Shown one piece after another: positions 57,501 through 64,000 of a DNA stretch of 64,000 nucleotides (within the stretch, counting starts at the first letter, position 1; each line of letters opens with the position of its first letter). Origin of the DNA: Lutraria lutraria. Lineage: Eukaryota; Mollusca; Bivalvia; Venerida; Mactridae. A program made the position numbers and the translations under genes. Below the pieces are notes generated by a model. That model was not told the origin of the DNA. It saw only the letters and a list, made by a program, of their open reading frames with translations, and made no database searches. The stretch spans positions 25,580,934 to 25,644,933 of the forward strand of contig OZ026844.1 of NCBI GenBank assembly GCA_964023205.1, in the 5' to 3' direction.

Positions 57501-60500
57501 TTAATCAACCCTTTCACCAGGCTTCCAGAATTGTATTCTAACCATTATTAATCTACCCTTTCACAAGGCTTCCAGAGTTGTATTCTTACCATTATTAATC
57601 TACCCTTTCACAAGGCTTCCAGAATTGTATTCTAACCATTATTAATCTACCCTTTCACAAGGCTTCCAGAATTGTATTCTAACCATTATTAATCTACCCT
57701 TTCACCAGGCTTCCAGAATTGTATTCTAACCATTATTAATCTACCCTTTCACAAGGCTTCCAGAATTGTATTCTAACCATTATTAATCTACCCTTTCACC
57801 AGGCTTCCAGAATTGTATTCTAACCATTATTAATCTACCCTTTCACAAGGCTTCCAGAATTGTATTCTAACCATTATTAATCTACCCTTTCACAAGGCTT
57901 CCAGAATTGTATTCTAACCATTATTAATCTACCCTTTCACAAGGCTTCCAGAATTGTATTCTAACCATTATTAATCTACCCTTTCACCAGGCTTCCAGAA
58001 TTGTATTCTAACCATTATTAATCTACCCTTTCACCAGGCTTCCAGAATTGTATTCTAACCATTATTAATCTACCCTTTCACAAGGCTTCCAGAATTGTAT
58101 TCTAACCATTATTAATCTACCCTTTCACAAGGCTTCCAGAATTGTATTCTAACCATTATTAATCTACCCTTTCACAAGGCTTCCAGAATTGTATTCTAAC
58201 CATTATTAATCAAACCTTTCACAAGGCTTCCAGAATTGTATTCTAACCATTATTAATCTACCCTTTCACAAGGCTTCCAGAATTGTATTCTAACCATTAT
58301 TAATCTACCCTTTCACAAGGCTTCCAGAATTGTATTCTAACCATTATTAATCTACCCTTTCACAAGGCTTCCAGAATTGTATTCTAACCATTATTAATCA
58401 AACCGTTCACCAGGCTTCCAGAATTGTATTCTAACCATTATTAATCAACCCTTTCACAAGGCTTCCAGAATTGTATTCTAACCATTATTAATCTACCCTT
58501 TCACAAGGCTTCCAGAATTGTATTCTAACCATTATTAATCTACCCTTTCACAAGGCTTCCAGAATTGTATTCTAACCATTATTAATCAACCCTTTGGTAA
58601 AAAAATCTGTTTTTACACTGATTGATTAAATAACTTACCTTCCATACTTTTGCTCTTCTGGAGCTGAAACAAAGAAATTGTTCATATAACAATAAAATAA
58701 TTGTATTAATTTAATTTAATTATAGTCAAGTTGCTACGGTGGCATAAAGGGGACATAGGAATATCTTATTTATTACGTGGCCACGCAATAGCTATTATGA
58801 AGTTTCATTGGATAATTATTTTGTAGGCAAGTAATAGCTAACGTGATAAATATTTCCTATGACCCCTTTATGCCAACATAGGTTGCATATGTATAGGATA
58901 TATTTCTTGAGCATTTTACAAATAAATCATTGACAATATTACAGCAAATATTTGTATTGTAACACCACTGGTTCAATAACTTTACCAGTTTTACCCCCAG
59001 ATTCCAGAGGTTTTCTAGTTGTAGCCTGTAAATCATGCAATTTTCCCCAAATTTCCAATTATTCCTTCAAATTTTATTCCAAATTTGGATTCAGGTGAGC
59101 AGATATTTCCCTAAAAGAGGCTTCAACTTATTTTTTCATCCCCATAATATCAAAGGGTTAGGGCGCCACATAAAGAAAACCCCTGGATTTAAAATCATAA
59201 TTATGGTTTCTACATACTTTACTTCTTTTTTTAGTAGCTGGTTCCAACTTGTCTTCTGGGACAGGCACCAACTTGTAAGCTTTAAACTGCTTCTGATACT
59301 CAGTTGCCTTAGGTATTACAGCCTTCTTGGGTGGAGACAGCTGTGGGTTGCTGTTATATACAACCTTCAAAAAAACATTATGTGAAATACAAAATGGCAG
59401 ATGAATTTATCCATCATTAACAATGTATGAATAACTCTAGAATATAGATAATTTCAAACATGTGTTAGACGCCACCTTCAAATAAAGGCCACCCTGTCAA
59501 TGAATGCCTACCTTTAAGAAACTGTCATTAATTATATAGAAAAAAAAATCTCCAAATAAGGACCAACTGTCAATAACGGTCACTCATAATCAGGACAAAT
59601 ATATCAAAAGTAGTACGGGTCAATGTAAGAGTTACAAAGAATTTCAATCAAGGCACTTATGAATATAATGCTTATAGACATAGTATGTATTAGTCTTCAA
59701 CAAATTCATTAATTTATATTTTACCGGTATGTTAATATAAAACAAGTATACAAGTAGCAAAAAAATATAGTCAAATAAATGATTCAAAGTTTTAAGAAAC
59801 ATATTTGGCATAAAATATGAATCCTCACATAAGAACGAAGACAACCAGGAACTAGGTTACTATGGTAACTTTCAGAAATAAACTACTGTTTACATACAAA
59901 CACAGAACTAATGAATGAACACAAAAAATTAAAACGGCAACAATTCATCTCACTCTTAGCTTCCTCCTGTTTAGAAACTAATAATATACCAGTGATGTTA
60001 GAAATATCATTTTTATAATCATTATGAACAATATACAAATGTAATAAAATTGTTAATTAATTGTGTAAATGTACTTCTTTAATACAAATTCTAGCTGAAG
60101 TAGGGCTGTGGATTGTTGGGTAAGTGGCGATCCGATCCAATCCACGATTCAACACTAACGATCCACAAATCGAATCACGAATCTTTTGTTATCAAGTAAC
60201 CCATCTAAAACTTCAAAATTGCAGTCCTGAAGATAGCTAAATTTTTCTTTTAAGAATAATGAAGTAAATCAATATAAATTGTTCTATGGCTTAAATTTAT
60301 ATGTACTCCCTTCCAGTTAATTGATTTACCAGCATCACATCACATCAGACTGGACATCCTGGCAAACAAAGTAGTCCATATTGAAACAACATTTTTTCAG
60401 AGAAAAGGGATTTTTAAGAACAAAGAATACACTTTTAATTTGTTAAAAAACTAGATTGCAAACCACGAATCTTAGTAGTGACGATTATTCATACTCGATC

Positions 60501-62135
60501 TTTTAGTTTGATTCATGATTACCCGAGTACTCGGATACTCACCACAGCCCTAAGCTGAAGTGTTACTTTAGAGCAATATTATATATACAGAGTATTCTAA
60601 AGTCAATAAAAGATGAATTACTTTATATCAGCCCCTTCAGTATGTGTACATTGTACTCAAACCTACTTGTTTGTATGCAAGATATCTAATAAATATTTGA
60701 GTGGTACACACAATTTTTCTTAATCTATCCCTTGTTCAATGAATAAATAACTAATTTAATGAAGTTTTAAAAAACGTTTAAATGAAGTGATCGTTATTAG
60801 TTTGTATAATCAACATCACGAAGGGTTAGCAATGGATATAACTAAGACCTAGTATCTAGCATATTTATCATTTTACCAACAAGATTTTGTCAGATTCATC
60901 TAGAATTCTAGCATACTTGATGTACTGACTTAAATGATTTTGGTACATTAAATTTGGTTTTGTTTGTTTATGATAGTGTCACCCCTGTTGAAAGTATCAG
61001 CCAAGTTGACTTATGAGACACCATTCTTTTGTGCGCACAGTACCTCCCATATCCTTTCTCTTTCTGCTGGGTGCCTAGCTGAGATGAGCCAAAGGTAATC
61101 ATTATTTAACACGCTGGCGGCTCACCAACCGACTGCACAGTTCTTACCCAGTCTCCACTGGGGTTGGAACCCTCTAACTCCCGCTCTGAAGGTGGACACC
61201 CTAACCACTCAGTCTAGGGTGCAGTTTATTAGTAGAGATATATGAATAAACAAGATCTATACAGAAGTAAAGATACATAAATATATGAGATAGGTACAGG
61301 ACTAGCTACTTGCCTATATTCTACAGTTACCTGCTTAGCACCAAAATTCTGAATTCACACAATAATCAAAGGTTACAAGGTCATGGGTTTATCCCATTTA
61401 GATCAAATCTGACATGAAAGCATTAAAAGTATTAATTAGCACAAAACAAAATGTCAGTTCAGTACAGAACCTACACAAATCTATCCATAGAAAACATTAA
61501 AGATTTTGACTAATGAATACAATTTATAAAAATATCATAATAGACTTCCGTTGGTTTTCAATTGTTTTTTATTTTCATATGTGCTCAAGTTCAAACAATT
61601 CATGACTGAAATGGTTGTGCACTTGTTCTAGGAATATGCTCATAATAAAATATTCTAAAGCTAGAGCCTGTCATGGATGTGACAAATACCCCATATGCGC
61701 AACAAACCAGCCCAGACAAAGCAAACTGCATTTTTAACCTTTGACCTTCAAGTATGACCTTGACCGTGGAGATATGGGCCTGGTTCTTGGGCTCTACAAA
61801 CTGTTAAATGTAGGTGATCAATCAGGCCACATTATTTTGAAATCCATCAATAAACAATGATATCACAGCCTTAACAAGAAAAGTGACAAATGAAATGGGA
61901 CATTTTACGTGATTATAGTATAGTCCCCACCACTGATGAGTGCGTTTGTAATTAATACAAAACACACGTGACCATGTATGAGAAAAACATACTAGTAAAC
62001 AATTACCTGTTCAGCATCTAATAAGGGTGAGGCAGGGGGCCCAGATTTCCATGCGAACTGTTTCTGATATTCTGATACTTTCTTAGTCGGTCTAGGTGCC
62101 GATATACCCGTCTTGTATTTCAGAGCGTAATCAGC
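39441..62135 (-). CDS. MDM1: MDM1 nuclear/centriolar protein (5' end outside window)
   Basis: Twelve exons join in phase to 540 codons and a stop; the N-terminus lies beyond the window or was not found. Family evidence: repeated EYQKQF-type motifs (SEYQKQFAWK in exon 62007-62135, TEYQKQFKAYK in 59218-59364, SEYNSNFKEPGRFDY in 56630-56735); the conserved core LRRKALEYRQRALGTHFSRE in 52685-52920; RLPTPVIR and TTPSVGGAILSSPP in 43028-43254; and the C-terminal RARKRKEEFWGSK in 39441-39592. MDM1 is known as a microtubule-binding protein of centrioles that restrains centriole duplication; EYQ repeats bind microtubules. The vertebrate protein is ~710 aa, so roughly a quarter is missing here. Introns hold most of the mobile elements listed in this region. 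Confidence 0.92.
39716..40327 (+). mobile_element. Chimeric pearl-like element (type 1 start, type 3 end)
   Basis: From AACAAGAGGGCCACGATGGC it follows type 1 with units at ~39895, 40057 and 40215. At ~40273 it switches to TTTTGACCCTAGGGCAATAA and TTTGTGCTCTGGTGAGCTAA, which belong to type 3 (compare 37829-38130). It lies in the last MDM1 intron, 123 bp from the splice acceptor of the last exon. Confidence 0.75.
40379..40477 (-). CDS. MDM1: MDM1 exon
   Basis: 33 codons, phase 1 at both ends; acceptor TTTTAAG, donor GTATGT. Encodes the segment SAIEENYGQTYNKSK. Confidence 0.85.
40776..41550 (+). mobile_element. CAGTCAAGCC MITE split by a pearl-like insertion
   Basis: The left part is 40776-40887 (TACAGTCAAGCCTGTGAAC) and the right part 41488-41550 (TTTATTCACAGGGAGGCC to CACAGGTTTGACTG). 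A type 1 element sits between them. The uninterrupted copy at 42182-42361 shows the expected continuity. Confidence 0.75.
40888..41487 (+). mobile_element. Pearl-like element (type 1), two units
   Basis: AACAAGAGGGCCAAGATGGC to GAATCAGGTGAGCTAAAA with core units at ~41068 and ~41234; inserted in the MITE at 40776-41550. Confidence 0.8.
41654..41807 (-). CDS. MDM1: MDM1 exon
   Basis: Acceptor TTCTGCAG, donor GTAACA; phase 0 in, phase 1 out. Encodes TFKVSANEGN through QFVYTPAKATP. Confidence 0.87.
41886..42053 (+). mobile_element. CAGTCAACCATGTG MITE
   Basis: TACAGTCAACCATGTGTTAG at the left, CACACGTTTGACTGTA at the right, with AATAAAGGCCAT and CCTGTGAACAAATGTCAT inside. Confidence 0.75.
42182..42361 (+). 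mobile_element. CAGTAAAATGTGTG MITE of the CAGTCAAACC family
   Basis: TACAGTAAAATGTGTGAACAAATG to AATACAGGTTAGACTGTA; the interior matches the split copy at 40776-41550. Confidence 0.75.
42425..42486 (-). CDS. MDM1: MDM1 exon
   Basis: 62 bp; acceptor TGATATAG, donor GTAAGA. Encodes TVEDETPRSVVEHKPLAGQK. Confidence 0.85.
43028..43254 (-). CDS. MDM1: MDM1 exon with the conserved VGGA motif
   Basis: Acceptor TTTTTTAG, donor GTGAGT; phase 2 in, phase 1 out. RLPTPVIR, a basic stretch and TTPSVGGAILSSPP match a conserved block of the family. Ends in a Lys-rich segment. Confidence 0.9.
43410..43600 (-). mobile_element. LINE 3'-end fragment
   Basis: On the minus strand AATAAAGTTTTGTTCTATTC + TGTTCTGTATT matches the AATAAAAGTATGTTCTGTTC end of the LINE at 34800-36112. 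Only 3' UTR-like sequence is present. Confidence 0.55.
43615..44121 (+). mobile_element. Type 4 tandem-core element (ACTAGAGCTGTCAC)
   Basis: Starts ACTAGAGCTGTCACAGAGGT, then AATACGCCCG, and ends ACGGGGGTATA. Two ~171-bp core units contain AAGGGCACATAACTCTGGAA (43691, 43862). The GACGGACGGACTGACAGACT and ACCGACCGACC stretches before the end resemble those of type 2. Confidence 0.7.
44321..44476 (-). CDS. MDM1: MDM1 exon
   Basis: Acceptor TTCTTACAG, donor GTAAGA; phase 2 at both ends. Encodes QAKAVKTQAYREAD and an acidic end WTDDNDDQL. Confidence 0.87.
44925..48300 (-). pseudogene. LINE retrotransposon, 5' truncated, RT frame broken
   Basis: On the minus strand: the end of an APE-type endonuclease (CGDFNVDI and HKILDYVI, 48290-48112); a long open frame to 46634 with an RT domain (KAPGFD, IPVYKDG, SYRPINLLP, motif A FLDTAGAFD, start of motif B RQGGILS); a frameshift inside motif B near 46650; then 46725-46501 with the catalytic LADDLTLL (first position Leu instead of the usual Tyr/Phe); another break; 46440-45949 with the thumb region (TLSTLLYGAEVW); and 45994-45293 with a C-terminal zinc-finger-like CKMCKSETDD...HLLAEC. 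The 3' UTR runs to an AATAAAGAG near 44960. The 5' part of the endonuclease and ORF1 are missing, so it cannot be autonomous. Confidence 0.9.
48301..49153. other. Intron sequence with MITE-like fragments
   Basis: 48310-48410 carries GCGGATTTATGAATTCGCGG and ends GGATTTACAGTAACT. 48470-49045 has scattered GGCGGTGG and CCACCGCC motifs and ends GTATACAGTACC, a plausible eroded TA/CAGT element. No coding signal. Confidence 0.4.
49154..49991 (+). mobile_element. CAGTAAAATCCCGC MITE, 838 bp
   Basis: TA-CAGTAAAATCCCGCTATTATG at the left, ATGGATTTTACTG-TA at the right; subterminal AAGTGGTCTTAATAGCAGGG repeats. A second copy lies inverted at 53265-54116. The interior has no transposase. Confidence 0.85.
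50223..51393 (+). mobile_element. CAGTCCAACCTTAAGG MITE, 1.17 kb
   Basis: TA-CAGTCCAACCTTAAGGCAGG at the left, inverted against CCATAAGGCCAGGCTAGACTG-TA. The right end has three 60-63-bp tandem units starting GGTGACCGTTT (51155, 51215, 51278), which create a repetitive 76-codon ORF that is not considered a gene. Confidence 0.8.
51612..52632 (+). mobile_element. Pearl-like element (type 1), five units
   Basis: AACAAGAGGGCCACATTGGC to GAATCAGGTGAGCTAAAA; core units at ~51791, 51949, 52110, 52272 and 52430 (period ~160). It ends 53 bp from the MDM1 exon 52685-52920. Confidence 0.85.
52685..52920 (-). CDS. MDM1: MDM1 exon with the conserved GTHFSREH core
   Basis: Acceptor ATTTACAG, donor GTAAGT; phase 0 in, phase 2 out. 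VIELRRKALEYRQRALGTHF and the residues after it form the most conserved helix of the family. Confidence 0.92.
53265..54116 (-). mobile_element. CAGTAAAATCC MITE inserted at TA in a type 2 element
   Basis: Inverted relative of 49154-49991. The uninterrupted host at 32790 reads GGGAAATATAATGC; here it reads GGGAAATA-TA-CAGT...ACTG-TA-ATGC. This shows directly that the target TA was duplicated. Confidence 0.93.
54187..55052 (+). mobile_element. Pearl-like element (type 1), four units
   Basis: AACAAGAGGGCCACGATGGC to GAATCAGGTGAGCTAAAA with units at ~54366, 54528, 54688 and 54846; nested in the type 2 element. Confidence 0.85.
55412..56597. mobile_element. 1178-bp fold-back element with TTAA target duplication
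   Basis: TTAA at 55412-55415 and 56594-56597 flank 55416-56593. The element starts GGTGGATCGCGGGTTTCCTC and ends with its imperfect inverse. Arms of ~570 bp face each other around a ~35-bp centre near 55985-56020, so almost the whole element is a palindrome. TTAA insertion is typical of piggyBac and Kolobok-type elements; no transposase is present. The mirrored ORFs (55570-55806 minus, 56294-56500 plus) differ at many residues and look non-coding. Confidence 0.88.
56630..56735 (-). CDS. MDM1: MDM1 exon
   Basis: Acceptor CTTTTTAAG, donor GTAAGT; phase 2 in, phase 0 out. SEYNSNFKEPGRFDYVRGSW corresponds to the last EYxxxF repeat just before the GTHF core. Confidence 0.9.
56736..57132 (-). other. 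MDM1 intron, nothing else seen
   Basis: Plain AT-rich intron. Confidence 0.5.
57133..57262 (-). CDS. MDM1: MDM1 exon
   Basis: Acceptor CTGTTTCAG, donor GTAGAT; phase 1 in, phase 2 out. Pro/Ala-rich, unconserved linker ending VVPKRKS. Confidence 0.8.
57400..57480 (-). mobile_element. SINE fragment bordering the minisatellite
   Basis: GGTTTTAACGCCATTTTTCA and TATATGGCAGCTGGTTCATC look like the reversed tail and body of the SINE family seen at 29931-30205 (CGCTAAACCC tail). The sequence runs directly into the 47-bp repeats. Confidence 0.6.
57481..58594 (-). repeat. 47-bp minisatellite, 24 copies
   Basis: Unit GAATTGTATTCTAACCATTA + TTAATCTACCCTTTCACAAG + GCTTCCA, strictly 47 bp from 57481 to the start of the last, partial copy at 58562. 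Variants are CACCAGG (units 1, 5, 7, 11, 12, 20), AATCAACC or AATCAAACC instead of AATCTACC (1, 16, 20, 21, 24), and GAGTTG/TTCTTACC in unit 3. The unit resembles the SINE segment that is tandemly repeated at 22492-22607. It lies in an MDM1 intron. Confidence 0.95.
58639..58663 (-). CDS. MDM1: MDM1 25-bp microexon
   Basis: Acceptor TTTGTTTCAG, donor GTAAGT. It is the only reading that carries phase 0 from 59218-59364 into phase 1 of 57133-57262 (LQKSKSME). It is 45 bp from the end of the minisatellite. Confidence 0.7.
59218..59364 (-). CDS. MDM1: MDM1 exon with an EYQKQF repeat
   Basis: 49 codons in phase 0; acceptor TTTTTTTGAAG, donor GTATGT. Contains TEYQKQFKAYKLVP. An alternative donor GTAAAG lies 5 bp earlier but breaks the phase with the microexon. 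Confidence 0.88.
59453..59590 (+). mobile_element. Eroded CAGTCAAACC-family MITE
   Basis: TCAAACATGTGTTAGACGCC then AAATAAAGGCCACCCTGTCA and repeated CTGTCAATAACGG. The ends are lost. Confidence 0.5.
59591..60092. other. MDM1 intron, nothing else seen
   Basis: AT-rich intron DNA. Confidence 0.4.
60093..60560. mobile_element. hAT-type MITE, 452 bp, 8-bp target duplication
   Basis: 60101-60552 begins TAGGGCTGTGG and ends CCACAGCCCTA. AGCTGAAG is repeated at 60093-60100 and 60553-60560. An 8-bp duplication with these ends fits hAT. The interior has CGATCC/CGAATC repeats on the left and CGAATCTTAGTAGTGACGAT on the right; there is no transposase. Confidence 0.88.
60561..60974. other. MDM1 intron, nothing else seen
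   Basis: AT-rich intron DNA. Confidence 0.4.
60975..61222 (-). mobile_element. tRNA-headed SINE (second family)
   Basis: On the minus strand box A-like TAGACTGAGTGGTTAGGG (61216-61199) and box B GGTTCCAACCC (61171-61161), followed by a GC-richer body (GCCGCCAGCGTG). The head does not form a functional acceptor stem. The far boundary is approximate. Confidence 0.6.
61223..61658. other. MDM1 intron, nothing else seen
   Basis: AT-rich intron DNA. Confidence 0.4.
61659..61930 (+). mobile_element. Type 2/4-related element start (CTAGAGCCTGTCATGG)
   Basis: AGCTAGAGCCTGTCATGGATGTGACAAATACCCC has the same layout as the starts at 32713, 43615 and 53185 (CTAGAGCTxTCA...TxATACCCCC). One core region with TTTGACCTTCAAGTATGACC follows; the end is unclear. 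Confidence 0.45.
62007..62135 (-). CDS. MDM1: MDM1 exon with an EYQKQFAWK repeat (most 5' exon seen)
   Basis: 43 codons in phase 0; acceptor TGTTTTAG, donor GTAATT. SEYQKQFAWKSG is the classical family motif. Upstream exons were not found in the remaining 1.9 kb. Confidence 0.9.
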
Positions 62136-62338
62136 CTAAAACAGAAATAGAACTCAATATGAATACATGCCATGTAGGAAATTCTAAAGTAATACCTTAA
62201 CTTGATAAGTCACCATCTAGAAGAAGTATATTTTTTCTATACAATGTGCATGTACTAAAAATTACTAAATTTTTAAAGTTTTAAGAATTTATACAGATTC
62301 GCATTACAAGAAAATATATTTAAAATACTTCAAGAGAA

Positions 62339-63492
62339 AACAAGAGGGCCACATTGGCCCTTTATCGCTCACCTGAGAACAAAGGCCAATAATTAATGAC
62401 CAGGTAATATAGTTTCCATCTCGTAAAACTCATTTTTACGTAAATTTTAAGATCAAAACCAACAATGACAGTATAATACTGTTAAACAAGCTAAAACGTA
62501 GCAAATTTTCTAATCCAAGGGTCCATAACTCTTGAAGTTGTTGTCCGATTCCACCCATAACTAAACTTTTCCATAACCATGAGGTCATACACATTCATTG
62601 TAAATATGATTAGGATCGGTCAATAAATGAAGGCGCTAGAGTGTAAACAAGCTAAAATATAGCAAATTTTCTAAGTCAAGGGCCCATAACTCTTGAAGAT
62701 GTGGTCCGATTCCGCCCATAATCAAACTTGTTTGAGATCTTTTGGTTATACTCATTTACTGAAAATATTATTACGATCGGTGTATAAATGAAGGCGCTAG
62801 TGTGTAAACAAGCTAAAATATAGCAAATTTTCAAAATCAAGGGCCCATAACTCTTGAAGTTTGGGTCTGATTCCGCCCATAATCAAACTTGTCCAACTTT
62901 GGTTATACTCATTTACTGAAAATATTATTAGGATTGGTGAATAAATGTAGGCGCTAGAGTGTAAACAAACTCAAATATAGCAAATTTTCAAAGTCAAGGG
63001 CCCATAACTCTTGAAGTTATTGTCCGATATTGCCCATAAGCGACTTGTTCAAGATCTTTTGGTTATACACATTTACTGAAAATATGATTAGGATTGGTGA
63101 ATAAATGAAGGCGCTAGAGTGTAAACAAACTCAAATATAGCAAATTTTCTAAGTCAAGGGCCCATAACTCTTGAAGTTCTGGTCCGATATTGCCCATAAT
63201 CGAACTTGTCCAAGATCTTTTGGTTATACACATTTACTGAAAATATGATTAGATTGGTGAATAAATGAAGGCGCTAGAGTGTAAACAAGCTAAGTATAGC
63301 AAATTTTGTAATTCAAGGGCCCATAACTCTAGAAGTTATTGTCCGATTTTGCCCATAATCGAAGTTGGACGAGACATTGCGGCCATATACATTGTGAGCA
63401 AGTTTAATCATGATTCGTTAAGAGCTGCGGTTGCTAGAGTGTAAACAAACTAATTGTTGCCGGACGCCGGACATTCAACGATCCTAAAAGCT
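62339..63492 (+). mobile_element. Pearl-like element (type 1), six units, 3' hairpin missing
   Basis: Starts AACAAGAGGGCCACATTGGC; units at ~62515, 62677, 62837, 62995, 63156 and 63315 (158-162-bp spacing). It stops at AACGATCCTAAAAGCT and lacks the terminal hairpin found in other copies. Confidence 0.85.
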
Positions 63493-63590
63493 GTTTAACC
63501 AATTAGCAAGTGATAAGTAAGAAAAGTACAAAATAATTTTAAGATATTTGTACACACAAAAATATAGAAATGATTTCAGCATAAATCAAA

Positions 63591-64000
63591 AACAAGAGGG
63601 TCATGATGGCCCTGAATCGCTCACCAAAAAAAGACCCTTAGATAAACATTTTTCTTTTTTTCCTATAAGAGCCTATGTAAAATCAAGTGACCCTGGGGCG
63701 GGGCCAATTTTTACCCCCGGCCACAACTTGAACAATCATGGTAGAGATCTACTTGACAATGATACACACCAAATATCTAAGCTGTATGCATTGGAGTTTC
63801 TGACAATTCTTTTTTATTTTCCTATATAAGCCTATATAAAATAGAGTAAACCCCGGGGCGGGCCCAATTTTTTTCCCAGGGCCATAATTTGAACAATCTT
63901 GGTAGAGGTTCACTAGACAAAATGTCTAAGCTCTAGGCCCAGTGGTTTTGGACAAGAAGATGTTTAAAGTTTTTCTTATTGGTTGCCATGCCAATCAAAG
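63591..64000 (+). mobile_element. Pearl-like element (type 3), cut by the window edge
   Basis: AACAAGAGGGTCATGATGGC then ATCGCTCACC, followed by GTGACCCTGGGGCGGGGCC and CACTAGACAA-type units as at 37189-38132. Confidence 0.75.

Noticed and set aside
57481..58594. Regularly spaced repeats resembling a CRISPR array
   Set aside because: The 47-bp units are contiguous with no unique spacers, and the context is eukaryotic; it is a minisatellite.

Overview
The window looks like nuclear DNA of a bivalve mollusc. It is AT-rich and intron-rich, and it is full of families typical of bivalve genomes: elements starting ACAAGAGGGCCAYRWTGGCC and ending in a GCTCACCTGA hairpin with internal ~160-bp tandem units, tRNA-headed SINEs ending in a TTAAACCCAAA-like tail, TA-flanked CAGT...ACTG MITEs, APE-type LINEs and an LTR element. 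A heterodont (clam-like) bivalve is my best guess from the repeats; the species cannot be named from this sequence alone.

Three protein genes can be supported. (1) 18241-21764 (+): a two-exon, 317-aa protein of unknown function, perhaps a degenerate PLD-like fold. (2) 25146-31462 (+): a four-exon secreted protein of 238 aa with three four-cysteine CBM14/peritrophin-A-like chitin-binding domains. (3) 39441-62135 (-): twelve in-phase exons covering the central and C-terminal part of the centriolar microtubule-binding protein MDM1; its 5' end lies beyond the right edge. Two tRNA genes lie on the minus strand: tRNA-Tyr(GUA) with a 14-nt intron (14994-15081) and tRNA-Thr(UGU) (17767-17839).

Layout: 1-5830 is gene-free, with a scattered 15-mer GTTACACTCGGGACA, a 185-bp tandem array and an LTR-like block. 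6508-9024 holds two TIR elements with clear target duplications. 9457-11830 is a 5' LTR plus gag of a truncated LTR retrotransposon (-). 12352-13783 is a fold-back element with 620-bp arms. 14107-15510 is a duplicated tRNA-Tyr neighbourhood. 17423-17499 is a perfect hairpin. 18.2-21.8 kb and 25.1-31.5 kb are the first two genes. 32.4-38.1 kb holds pearl-like elements and a dead LINE. 39.4-62.1 kb is MDM1, whose introns carry a second LINE, nested MITEs, seven pearl-like elements, a TTAA fold-back and a 24-copy 47-bp minisatellite. Further pearl-like copies run to the right edge.

The most notable signals concern mobile DNA. A 40-bp perfect palindrome made of little more than the two terminal repeats of a 505-bp element carries its own 7-bp target duplication. 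A 71-bp ends-only element sits in tandem with a 1340-bp element sharing the same termini. The window also contains internal empty/filled insertion sites, minisatellites at two loci derived from the same SINE segment, and several unrelated element families that all contain ~160-bp tandem units with a common ~12-bp core.
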